In this document: in pieces, positions 1-5,004 of the stretch | How the letters are laid out: every line of letters starts with the position of its first letter | How positions within the stretch are numbered: the stretch's first letter is position 1 | From: Pseudomonadota bacterium | Lineage (GTDB): Bacteria; Pseudomonadota; Alphaproteobacteria; UBA1280; UBA12223 | Length of the DNA: 5,004 nt | Reading direction: 5' to 3' | NCBI GenBank assembly: GCA_002937495.1 | Contig: PTJW01000072.1 | Coordinates: forward strand, 1-5,004 | Notes under the pieces: model-generated | The model's database searches: none | Seen by the model: only the letters and a program-made list of their open reading frames with translations | Told to the model about the DNA's origin: nothing | Translations under genes and position numbers: made by a program

Positions 1-1190
1 CTATGTATGTTTTTATTTTGCTTTATTGATAGTCTAACTTTTTCAATTGCTGAATGAATATCTGTTGCAATTTCAGAACCCATATCTGCAATATCAAGTT
101 GCTCAGTTTGTAAAAACCTTGAAAAAGTCCTTGCTCCAAACTGCGAAAAGAACCCAATATCATTAGGCATGCTAATTACTAATTCAGGATGAATTAAACC
201 AATTGGCAAAGTTTTCATCCAGGCAAAGTCTCCACTTGCACGAGGGTTTGTACCAACCCAAACTTGAGAATAATTACGACAAAAGAAAATTGTCATATTA
301 TCTTTAACAGCCATACTTACTAGCTCTTCAGATTCTGGCATTTTATCTGCTAAATTAATAGAAGATAAGTTACCCTCATCGTCAAACCAGCCTGTTTCAT
401 CATTAGTTAAATCAGTATAATAAACCCTTGTTCTATCAACATCATCACTAAACTTATTTAAATCAAAAGGTTTATTACCAATAGCCCATAGCCTATCATG
501 TGCAGAGTAAACCCTTGCAAAACTAGGAGCAATTAACTTGTATGAAATATCTTCAACATCTTTATCAATAACTTCATCATTGAAATGAAGAATAATAAAA
601 CCATCTGTTAAACTAGCTGAAGTATGTGAAACCGTTGTTTCAACTTGTGTATTATCGGTAAATTTAATTTTAACTTTTCTATCTTTAGGAAAGTTCTCTG
701 CAAATACATCTGTTTTTAATGATGAATTACTTGCAATTTCAAAACTAAACTTCTTTTGCGATATATACTGGCTAATTTGTTTAACACTTACACCATCATA
801 ACTTAATAAATTATCAACTCCGTTTGCAATAATCATTTTATTAGCAAACATTGTTATATTAATTTGGCTATGCTCTGTTATATTTGAGTAAATTTCAGAC
901 CATTGTGTATTTTCAAGCCTTCTAAATACTTTACCAGACTGAGTAAATGCCAAAAACTGCATATCTCCATTAACTGTTGGATAATGCTGTAGTTTAGTTA
1001 TTTTTTCATCTGCTGGTAAGTCATATTCAAGTTTAGAAAATCCATTACGTTTAGACCCTGCTCCAGAATAGTGAATAATCATATTTTTAACAACTTTTGC
1101 AAAGTTTGTTGGCATATTAAACTCACTTCTTGAGCTAGACATCATATTTTTAGGAAAAGCTAATTCTACTGTTTGTAAGTTATTTTTCAT
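1..1190 (-). CDS. Phage tail-hub / DNA-stabilisation protein (P22 gp10-like), partial
   Basis: This open frame runs off the left edge with 396 codons read and no stop, so the C-terminus is missing. The start ATG at 1190 follows a strong AAGGAGG (1201-1207) by about 10 nt. The ATG at 1193-1195 is in another frame and stops after two codons. The protein begins MKNNLQTVEL and is rich in short beta-type stretches. It shows IANGVDN (about 120-126) followed by SYDG (130-133), then ARVYSAHDRLWAIGNK (225-240), RTRVYYTD (263-270) and FFCRNYSQVWVG (312-323). The pattern of a 'defined/undefined value' loop followed by an 'H-x-RLW...g' strand and a 'R-VYYT/S' strand is what I know from beta-propeller tail hub proteins of podoviruses, including P22 gp10-type stabilisation proteins. 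Such proteins plug the head-tail connector after DNA packaging. Its place directly after the adaptor gene agrees. Family identity is by pattern and position, not by alignment. A tail tubular protein B-type hub is the main alternative. Confidence 0.7.
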   Translation of the reverse strand, partial: MKNNLQTVELAFPKNMMSSSRSEFNMPTNFAKVVKNMIIHYSGAGSKRNGFSKLEYDLPADEKITKLQHYPTVNGDMQFLAFTQSGKVFRRLENTQWSEIYSNITEHSQINITMFANKMIIANGVDNLLSYDGVSVKQISQYISQKKFSFEIASNSSLKTDVFAENFPKDRKVKIKFTDNTQVETTVSHTSASLTDGFIILHFNDEVIDKDVEDISYKLIAPSFARVYSAHDRLWAIGNKPFDLNKFSDDVDRTRVYYTDLTNDETGWFDDEGNLSSINLADKMPESEELVSMAVKDNMTIFFCRNYSQVWVGTNPRASGDFAWMKTLPIGLIHPELVISMPNDIGFFSQFGARTFSRFLQTEQLDIADMGSEIATDIHSAIEKVRLSIKQNKNIH

Positions 1191-1200
1191 AACATATAGC

Positions 1201-1207
1201 CCTCCTT
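1201..1207 (-). promoter_or_regulatory. Strong ribosome binding site overlapping upstream stop
   Basis: Read on the minus strand this is AAGGAGG, a near-perfect Shine-Dalgarno sequence. Its first bases overlap the TAA stop of the adaptor gene (1206-1208), and the next ATG is at 1190. The tight packing points to translational coupling between adaptor and tail-hub protein, and it decides the start at 1190. Confidence 0.8.
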
Positions 1208-1793
1208 AATGCATGTATTTATAAGGAACAGTCCTTAAAACTTGGTCTGAGTATGTTGCTAAAGTAACTTTATAGTTTTGCTTTGCTTGATTCCACTTAC
1301 TTTCAAAAAGTGCAATTTCAGAATTTGTATTAACACCTCTTTCATAAATACTTGCCCAAACTAATGCACCCCAAATTAAGCTTTGAACATAATTTGATGA
1401 AATATGCATAATGTTTAAAGAGTCTTCCATTTTTAACTGTTGAAAAGCTGGAATATATGTAAATGTGATGTTTGAATCTTTAACATTTTTAAAAAACACT
1501 AATGAGCCTTCAATAGAGTATAAATCTTTATTTTCTTTTGAAATAATATTACCATTTGCGAGTTTAATTTTATCAAATAAGTAAAAGTCATCTGGTAGTT
1601 CAAAAAATCCATCAGTCATTTCAATATTTACAGACTTAAGCATTTTATGTTTTAAAAAAGCTAAGTTTTCTTGCAGTAATTCATGATATGCAGAGTTTAA
1701 CCAAGTTAATGCTTTTACAGAAAGGTCAGTATCAGGAGTATCTTCATTATGAGAATAAGATATAATCTTTTCTACTAAATCTTTAACTGTCAT
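1206..1793 (-). CDS. Phage head-tail adaptor (connector) protein, gp4/SU10-adaptor type
   Basis: The product is 195 aa, starts at ATG 1793 and has AGGAGG seven bases upstream (1801-1806). The N-terminal half has a predicted helix with a WLNSAYHELLQ segment (31-41), which resembles the 'WLNdA..ei' helix of phage adaptor proteins. These bind under the portal ring and form the first layer of the neck. An FELPDDFY segment (64-71) and ITFTYIP (109-115) follow, matching the usual 'LP.dF' and 'i.f.Y.p' strands. The C-terminal part is helical (around 134-175) with SEIALFESKWNQAKQNYK (158-175), like the 'fe..y..al' helix that ends these proteins. Length is in the normal range for such adaptors. It sits between the capsid and tail-hub genes, the usual place for P22 gp4-like proteins. 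Assignment is from pattern plus synteny. I cannot tell which adaptor subfamily it belongs to. Confidence 0.68.
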   Translation of the reverse strand: MTVKDLVEKIISYSHNEDTPDTDLSVKALTWLNSAYHELLQENLAFLKHKMLKSVNIEMTDGFFELPDDFYLFDKIKLANGNIISKENKDLYSIEGSLVFFKNVKDSNITFTYIPAFQQLKMEDSLNIMHISSNYVQSLIWGALVWASIYERGVNTNSEIALFESKWNQAKQNYKVTLATYSDQVLRTVPYKYMH

Positions 1794-1807
1794 TGTTATT
1801 CCTCCTA

Positions 1808-1840
1808 TAAAGAAAAACGCAAGAGTTTTAACCCTTGCGC
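1808..1840 (-). terminator. Intrinsic terminator after the capsid gene
   Basis: On the minus strand CGCAAGGG (1839-1832), a six-base loop and CUCUUGCG (1825-1818) form an 8-bp stem with one G-U wobble, followed by UUUUUCUUU. The wobble and the U-tract both fit minus-strand transcription; on the plus strand the same position is an A-C mismatch. It lies in the 70-bp gap between the capsid stop and the adaptor start, and its U-tract almost touches the adaptor ribosome binding site (1801-1806). It would leave capsid mRNA more abundant than the tail-gene mRNA. Confidence 0.75.
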
Positions 1841-1863
1841 TTAATAATTTTAATAGTTAAGTA

Positions 1864-2898
1864 TTAGTCTTCTTGTGAAGCTACAAAAATATTAACTACA
1901 CCATGGTCAACTCCGTTGAATACTAATTTTTCAACGCCTCTAATTTCATCAATTGCGAAACCATTTTCATGACCATAATCATCAGAATCTTCTTTATAGT
2001 TTGTTTTCTTGCCCCATGCTACACAAGCTGCTTGTGCACCAGCTAATACACAGTGTGTAACATCAGCACCTGCTTCGCCAGCACCTGCTAGTACAGGCAT
2101 ATCTTCACATTCAACAATCATAACACCATCCCACATGCCTTTAACTTTTTGGCCATGTACAAATACAGATTCTGCTAAAGCCACAGAGCTATTTGTGTTA
2201 ACTTCTCTAAATGCTACATCTTCCATTAAATCTCTAACAGCAAATGGATGTGCAAACATTACGAAAACCTCTTCGTATTTACCATCTTTTGCTTTAATTT
2301 GGAATGGGCGAACTCTTCTATCACCTGATAATGTTGCCTTACGCTTAGCAATTGAAATTAGCTTTGTTGAAAGCTTATCTGTTGCTGTATCTACTTTTGC
2401 TAATGCAGTTGCATGAGAATCATCCCAATTTGCATCTGTTGAACCATAAATATATCTTGATCTATCACGGCCAACTGTTGTATCAGTTAAAGCTAAGATA
2501 ATATCATTTTTTAATCTATCACAAGCCCAGTCAACTAAAGCATCTCTTGCTTGATTTCTTAGGTTGAAAGCTACTCTTTTTTCGCTCATTTCACCTTTTA
2601 GAACAACGCCATGTCTTAAAGTATCAACTTCTACTTTTTGAGTGTGGAAAATTAAGTCTTCTTCTTGACCTTTTAGTGCTGCAGCACCTGTTACACCATT
2701 ACCTGTTAGTTTACTTCTTAGTTGAACAGTAATAGCATCACCTGGTTGTTTAGTTAGCTCTTCATTTGTTTGAATTAAGCTATTTGAATCTGCACCCATG
2801 AAGTTATAAAATGGGTTATGGTTAAGGTATTCTTTCATCACCTCTTTTGACCAAGCCTGAGCTGATGCACCGTGTGTTGATTCAATTGTGTGTGTCAT
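1864..2898 (-). CDS. Major capsid protein, N4 gp56 family (PF13252-type)
   Basis: This 344-aa protein forms the icosahedral shell of the phage head. Family traits are visible throughout: an N-terminal AQAWSKEVMKEYLNHNPFYNFMG-type region (14-35), PGDAITVQLRSKLTGNGVTG (52-71), LRHGVVLKGEMSEKRVAFNL (94-113), an amphipathic DALVDWACDRLKNDI helix (119-133), a VFVMFAHPFAVRDL segment (211-224), and a C-terminal DYGHENGFAIDEIRGVEK block (307-324) ending in DHGVVNIFVA (331-340). I recognise the 'PGD.itf.lr.kLtG.GvtG', 'LRH.v..kG.m.eqRv..dLr' and 'DYG...gfa.g.i.G..k..f...DhGv' pattern of the N4 gp56 capsids. From memory these occur in N4-like phages and in Shiga-toxin podovirus prophages. Length is slightly below many members but appears complete. 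The ATG at 2898 has only a modest AAGGA element about 10 nt upstream in a U-rich leader. The scaffold gene ends 23 bp upstream, and a terminator follows the capsid gene. Confidence 0.9.
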   Translation of the reverse strand: MTHTIESTHGASAQAWSKEVMKEYLNHNPFYNFMGADSNSLIQTNEELTKQPGDAITVQLRSKLTGNGVTGAAALKGQEEDLIFHTQKVEVDTLRHGVVLKGEMSEKRVAFNLRNQARDALVDWACDRLKNDIILALTDTTVGRDRSRYIYGSTDANWDDSHATALAKVDTATDKLSTKLISIAKRKATLSGDRRVRPFQIKAKDGKYEEVFVMFAHPFAVRDLMEDVAFREVNTNSSVALAESVFVHGQKVKGMWDGVMIVECEDMPVLAGAGEAGADVTHCVLAGAQAACVAWGKKTNYKEDSDDYGHENGFAIDEIRGVEKLVFNGVDHGVVNIFVASQED

Positions 2899-2921
2899 AA
2901 TTTTATTTCCTTTTTTATGTT

Positions 2922-3542
2922 TTATCTATAAAAAAAAGAAGCAAGTGAATCATCAACTTGCTTTTCTGGTTTTATAGAAGAATTTTGTGTTATTGCATTG
3001 CCAATATCAGAAAACACACTTGCTTGCTGTACTGGTTTTGCTGGAGTTTGCTTAATAATTTGTTTTTGCTTTTTTTTATTTTGCATTTCATTATTAAGTT
3101 CGTCTTTTAAGCTTTGTTTGATTTGCTCAACCGATGAACCATATTTTTGTGTAAATTCTAAATAAGGCTGCATTGACTTTGCAATATGTAAAGCAGTTAA
3201 TGGCGGACAATCAGATTTTTTAACCTCATCTAATAAGTGAGGATATAACTGAACTGCTTTATTATATGCAGATTTACCATCCATTTTAATTAACTCATCA
3301 TACTTAATATCAAACAAGGCTAAAGTTTTTCTGATAATATCTTCATAATGTAAAATTTGTTGTTCTTTAACTTTATTTACATCAAAATCATCAGAAACAG
3401 TTTGCCTGTTTTCATTAATATTTGTTTTAACTTGCTTGTTTTTTGTTGTTTCTAATAAAGACTGTTTTTTGCCTTCTATTTGTTCAAGCTTAGTTAAAAT
3501 ATCATTAATTTTGGCAGACTGTGACTTTAGTTTGTCCTCCAT
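2922..3542 (-). CDS. Probable phage scaffolding protein
   Basis: The 206-aa product is highly charged and Lys/Gln/Asn-rich, with no signal peptide or membrane segment. Residues 1-35 look like a coiled coil (heptad Leu/Ile in KINDILTKLEQIE). A low-complexity linker follows to about 55, then a helical core (55-150, including LHYEDIIRKTLALFDI and LTALHIAKSMQPYLEF). A very basic stretch is at 150-170 (NKKKQKQIIK), then a flexible tail ending DDSLASFFYR. Helical, charged proteins of this size encoded directly before a major capsid gene are usually internal scaffolds that guide procapsid assembly through a basic C-terminal part and then leave. I recognise no specific family, so the call rests on composition and position. 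An internal virion protein is the alternative. It starts at ATG 3542 with AAAGGAG (3549-3555) six bases upstream. A terminator-like hairpin overlaps its last codons. Confidence 0.55.
   Translation of the reverse strand: MEDKLKSQSAKINDILTKLEQIEGKKQSLLETTKNKQVKTNINENRQTVSDDFDVNKVKEQQILHYEDIIRKTLALFDIKYDELIKMDGKSAYNKAVQLYPHLLDEVKKSDCPPLTALHIAKSMQPYLEFTQKYGSSVEQIKQSLKDELNNEMQNKKKQKQIIKQTPAKPVQQASVFSDIGNAITQNSSIKPEKQVDDSLASFFYR
2930..2963 (-). terminator. Terminator-like hairpin overlapping the scaffold gene end
   Basis: On the minus strand AAGCAAGT (2963-2956) and ACTTGCTT (2946-2939) pair perfectly over 8 bp around a 9-base loop, then comes C and eight T residues (2937-2930). The stem is AT-heavy (three G-C pairs), so it should be weaker than the other terminators in the window. 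It lies inside the last codons of the scaffold gene, 40 bp before the capsid start, and could dampen read-through into the capsid gene unless overridden. Confidence 0.5.
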
Positions 3543-3548
3543 AGTTGT

Positions 3549-3555
3549 CTCCTTT
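3549..3555 (-). promoter_or_regulatory. Ribosome binding site of scaffold gene
   Basis: AAAGGAG on the minus strand lies six bases before the ATG at 3542. It begins just after the U-tract of the leader terminator, so only transcripts that pass that terminator carry it. Confidence 0.7.
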
Positions 3556-3561
3556 ATGTAT

Positions 3562-3592
3562 AAAAAAAGAGCCGAGAGTAAACTCTCGGCTC
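3562..3592 (-). terminator. Strong intrinsic terminator in the virion operon leader
   Basis: GAGCCGAGAG (3592-3583 on the minus strand) pairs perfectly over 10 bp with CTCTCGGCTC (3578-3569) around a four-base loop, followed by seven T residues (3568-3562). Only the minus-strand reading has a U-tract, so it acts on leftward transcription. It lies between a leftward promoter (about 3651-3679) and the scaffold gene, with no recognisable gene in between. A transcript from that promoter would end after about 80 nt unless it reads through. Confidence 0.88.
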
Positions 3593-3606
3593 AAACTATC
3601 CCAAAA

Positions 3607-3648
3607 TTATAGAATGAAATCTGTATTTCTACTTTTCTCATTCTATAA
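3607..3648. repeat. Perfect 11-bp inverted repeat, candidate operator
   Basis: TTATAGAATGA (3607-3617) and TCATTCTATAA (3638-3648) are perfect inverted copies separated by 20 bp. The arms are 31 bp apart, start to start, close to three helical turns, so both lie on one face of the DNA. The right arm covers the predicted start site of the leftward promoter. It could be a two-site operator, or, in the RNA, a 5' hairpin using about seven of the pairs. Confidence 0.6.
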
Positions 3649-3650
3649 AT

Positions 3651-3679
3651 ATGATATCAAAGCCTGAGACACAAGTCAA
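3651..3679 (-). promoter_or_regulatory. Leftward sigma70-like promoter for the virion operon leader
   Basis: On the minus strand TTGACT (3679-3674) is followed after exactly 17 bp by TATCAT (3656-3651), with an extended -10 element TGA directly before it. Each box matches the consensus at five of six bases. The predicted start is near 3644-3643. It is the only promoter I find for the scaffold-capsid-adaptor genes. AT-rich DNA yields chance matches, but the exact spacing and the extended -10 strengthen the call. Confidence 0.6.
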
Positions 3680-3701
3680 CACCCTAATTTCAAATGAGAC
3701 A
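3665..3701. repeat. Direct repeat TGAGACA flanking the leftward -35 box
   Basis: TGAGACA occurs at 3665-3671 and again at 3695-3701, 30 bp apart, one copy on each side of the leftward -35 box (3674-3679) and between the two divergent promoters. It could mark regulator sites. Seven bases repeated once is weak evidence by itself. Confidence 0.3.
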
Positions 3702-3717
3702 TTTTATAAAAAATATA

Positions 3718-3746
3718 TTGACTATTATAACTAATAAATCTATATT
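3718..3746 (+). promoter_or_regulatory. Rightward sigma70-like promoter of the 135-aa gene
   Basis: TTGACT (3718-3723), a 17-bp spacer and TATATT (3741-3746) match the sigma70 consensus at five of six bases in each box. The start would be near 3753, giving a leader of about 32 nt before the ATG at 3785. It stands back to back with the leftward promoter, with 38 bp between the two -35 boxes, both of which are TTGACT. Confidence 0.62.
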
Positions 3747-3784
3747 GCAAACTTCTTGTTTTACCTTTTAAATATTTAATAAAA

Positions 3785-4192
3785 ATGAAAAGCCTTTCAG
3801 CAGAATACTTCTTAATTGAGCAATACTTAAAGCTTAACAAATACTTTGATAAAGCAGAACCTATTTTTGTTTACAAAGTTTTTCTTAAAAACTACTGTAT
3901 TAAGTTTATTCCTATTTATATAAACGACGATTCTGTTGATTTATATAATGAAACCGAACTATTGAAATACTTTAATGAGCATGTAAATAAAGAACTATGT
4001 TATGAAAAAAGAGTTTATGTACTGAACCCTTTTGCAAATTTACACAATAATGTTTATTCATTAAAAAATCCACCATCATCTTTAACACATCAAAACCAGT
4101 GTTATTTTAAAGATTTTATTAATGCATTAAATAAGTACAATCTAAAACTTTGTAAAAAAGATGATAACAAATTATCTATTTGCGAAAAATAA
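3785..4192 (+). CDS. Unrecognised 135-aa protein at the phage-host junction
   Basis: I do not recognise this protein. It is the only rightward gene in the window and has its own promoter (3718-3746) and a terminator right at its stop (4191-4222), which argues strongly that it is real. The ATG at 3785 is the only Met in the protein, and no in-frame ATG lies upstream before the promoter. There is no clear Shine-Dalgarno sequence, only an A/T-rich leader. The product is rich in Asn, Lys, Tyr, Phe and Leu, with four Cys spread along it (38, 77, 106 and 123 by count), no signal peptide, no convincing membrane segment and no helix-turn-helix that I can see. The N-terminal half alternates helix and strand (IEQYLKLNKYF, then FVYKVFLKN and IKFIPIYIN). 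The divergent layout beside the virion promoter would suit a phage regulator or an accessory (morphon) gene, but a host gene is equally possible. Confidence 0.75.
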   Translation: MKSLSAEYFLIEQYLKLNKYFDKAEPIFVYKVFLKNYCIKFIPIYINDDSVDLYNETELLKYFNEHVNKELCYEKRVYVLNPFANLHNNVYSLKNPPSSLTHQNQCYFKDFINALNKYNLKLCKKDDNKLSICEK

Positions 4193-4222
4193 AAAAAAGA
4201 GCCTATTGTAGGCTCTTTTTTA
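4191..4222. terminator. Bidirectional terminator between the 135-aa gene and radC
   Basis: GAGCCTA (4199-4205), loop TTG, TAGGCTC (4209-4215) form a perfect 7-bp stem with eight A on the left and six T on the right. The A/T runs also pair and provide a U-tract in both directions. It lies between two convergent genes, so it should stop both and insulate the phage region from host radC transcription. Confidence 0.87.
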
Positions 4223-4227
4223 TTTAA

Positions 4228-4914
4228 TTACATTTTACCATTTTCTTGGAATGAGTAATAACCTTCTTTACCAATAATGATATGATCAATAACTGATAAC
4301 TCTTGGTCAACCATCATTAAAGCTTGTTGAAAACTCATAGTAAAGTTTAAATCTTGTGGTGATGGGCTTGGATCTCCAGAAGGGTGGTTATGGCATAATA
4401 CAACCCCTACTGCTTGCTGTAATAAAATTGATTTAATAATTTCTCTTGTTGATACAGCTGAAGAATTAACCGATCCTTGGAATAACATTTGCGCTTTAAT
4501 TAAAAAGCCTTTTGCATCATATGTTATAACCCACATTTCTTCACTTGTTTTATGTGCAAGTAATGATTTTAGGTATTTAATTAATTTAGGGTATTCACCA
4601 ATGTTAACTTTTTCTTGCTTAGCTAGGCTTTGCTCAGAAGCTAACATTAAAGCTTTAGCAACCTTTAAATCAAATGCTACTTTTTCGCCAATACCTTTAA
4701 CTTTTGTAAGCTCAAAGTCATTTGCATGAAGCACATTATATAAGTTACCAAAATGGCTAATAAGTTGCTTTGCTAGTGGCTTAACATCACGCCTAGGTAA
4801 TGAATTAAACAAGAACAACTCTAAAATCTCATACTCTTGCAAGCCGTTAATACCAGCTTGTAGAAATCTTTGTCTTAGTCTATCTCTATGCCCTAATGCG
4901 TGATTGTCTGCCAT
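4228..4914 (-). CDS. radC: RadC family protein (HhH plus JAB1/MPN domain)
   Basis: The 228-aa product is a full-length chromosomal-type RadC. The N-terminal UPF0758 region has GHRDRLRQRF (8-17) and YEILELFLF (28-36), followed by a helix-hairpin-helix-like segment (VKGIGEKVA, 72-80). The C-terminal JAB1/MPN metalloprotease-like domain starts near 105. Its metal-binding pattern is intact: Glu158 (in TREI) and CHNHPSGDPSPSPQD, giving His175, His177 and Asp188 (H-x-H-x10-D). RadC was long listed as a DNA repair protein, but its biochemical role remains unsettled, and a hydrolase role is inferred from the domain only. The ATG at 4914 has a weak AAGGG about 9-10 nt upstream. It follows map by 22 bp, so the two are probably cotranscribed. 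RadC copies also ride on mobile elements, but the HhH region and the map neighbour support the host copy. Confidence 0.95.
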   Translation of the reverse strand: MADNHALGHRDRLRQRFLQAGINGLQEYEILELFLFNSLPRRDVKPLAKQLISHFGNLYNVLHANDFELTKVKGIGEKVAFDLKVAKALMLASEQSLAKQEKVNIGEYPKLIKYLKSLLAHKTSEEMWVITYDAKGFLIKAQMLFQGSVNSSAVSTREIIKSILLQQAVGVVLCHNHPSGDPSPSPQDLNFTMSFQQALMMVDQELSVIDHIIIGKEGYYSFQENGKM

Positions 4915-4936
4915 TATAATCTACCCTTTTTATAAA

Positions 4937-5004
4937 TTACTTTTTATTGTAAGGTGGTTTTAAATAGTTTTTTTCTGAAACTGTTAAAATTTCATAACCA
5001 TCAT
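4937..5004 (-). CDS. map: Methionine aminopeptidase type I, C-terminal end only
   Basis: Only the last 21 complete codons before TAA (4937-4939) lie in the window; the gene enters from the right edge. The peptide includes DGYEILTVSE and ends KNYLKPPYNKK. This matches the end of alphaproteobacterial methionine aminopeptidases as I know it ('DGyEI.TlSp.gL.kPPY'), the enzyme that removes the initiator Met from new proteins. The metal-binding residues lie outside the window. The neighbour radC, 22 bp downstream on the same strand, fits the map-radC order I recall for Alphaproteobacteria. The fragment is short, so the call rests on the terminal pattern and synteny. Confidence 0.68.
   Translation of the reverse strand, partial: DGYEILTVSEKNYLKPPYNKK

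Noticed and set aside
1193..1195. Alternative ATG for the tail-hub gene
   Set aside because: It is out of frame and reaches a stop after two codons. The ATG at 1190 has better spacing from the AAGGAGG and opens the long frame.
2009..2416. Plus-strand open frame of 135 codons inside the capsid gene
   Set aside because: It is fully antisense to the clearly conserved capsid gene, has a low-complexity Ala/Thr/Ser-rich product typical of a shadow frame, and has no promoter or ribosome binding site of its own that I can see.
3591..3641. Possible 16-codon leader peptide on the minus strand, ATG at 3641 to TGA at 3591
   Set aside because: It has no Shine-Dalgarno, would start about three bases from the predicted RNA start, and contains no run of regulatory codons. 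Its stop touches the terminator stem, which is suggestive, but there is too little to call it a gene.
3562..3648. N4-type hairpin promoter for a virion RNA polymerase, suggested by the N4-like capsid
   Set aside because: N4 virion polymerase promoters use small stems with three-base loops. The structures here are a U-tract terminator and a wide inverted repeat, and a regular sigma70-like promoter lies next to them.
3562..4203. Direct repeat AAAAAAAGAGCC at 3562-3573 and 4192-4203 as an attachment or transposition duplication
   Set aside because: Both copies are the A-tract and stem base of intrinsic terminators, a form that converges easily. The segment between them contains no recombinase.
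4228..4914. RadC as a phage-borne or mobile-element copy (YeeS-like)
   Set aside because: The protein has the full N-terminal and HhH region, an intact JAB motif, and a map-like gene directly upstream, which together fit a host chromosomal copy.
1..5004. tRNA genes, CRISPR arrays, insertion sequences
   Set aside because: No cloverleaf-like tRNA sequence, regularly spaced repeats, transposase or terminal inverted repeats with target duplications were seen on either strand.

Overview
The window is strongly AT-rich, and every visible gene end uses TAA. It joins two kinds of DNA. The right edge carries a bacterial chromosomal pair on the minus strand: the last codons of a type I methionine aminopeptidase (map) and, 22 bp later, a full-length radC. 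The map tail (ending around KPPYNKK) and the RadC N-terminus (GHRDRLRQRF) look alphaproteobacterial to me, and map-radC adjacency fits that group from memory. The host is therefore probably an AT-rich alphaproteobacterium (Rickettsiales, Holosporales, SAR11-like or similar). The lineage cannot be fixed from this window.

The left three quarters is a phage virion cassette, also on the minus strand. In transcription order (right to left) it holds a charged, coiled-coil-rich protein that is a likely scaffold (2922-3542), a major capsid protein of the N4 gp56 family (1864-2898), a head-tail adaptor (1206-1793), and a large tail-hub or DNA-stabilisation protein of the P22 gp10 kind (from 1190 leftward, cut by the window edge). 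The order scaffold, capsid, adaptor, stabilisation protein is that of a short-tailed (podovirus) head module. No portal, terminase, integrase or lysis gene is visible. Upstream of the scaffold gene comes only a regulatory region, one small unrecognised plus-strand gene, and then host genes.

Between the virion operon and radC lies a control region (3543-3784). It has two back-to-back sigma70-like promoters. One faces right and drives a 135-aa unknown gene (3785-4192). One faces left towards the scaffold gene. The leftward start site falls inside one arm of a perfect 11-bp inverted repeat. Between that promoter and the scaffold gene sits a near-ideal intrinsic terminator, so the operon starts with a promoter-terminator leader. 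Two more minus-strand terminator-like hairpins follow, one at the scaffold/capsid junction and one between the capsid and adaptor genes. This arrangement suggests control by antitermination or graded read-through. A separate bidirectional terminator (4191-4222) isolates the unknown gene from radC.

The simplest reading is a prophage, prophage remnant or domesticated particle cassette inserted next to map-radC. The notable points are the terminator series in the virion operon, the unknown gene at the junction, and the absence of packaging genes upstream of the scaffold gene.
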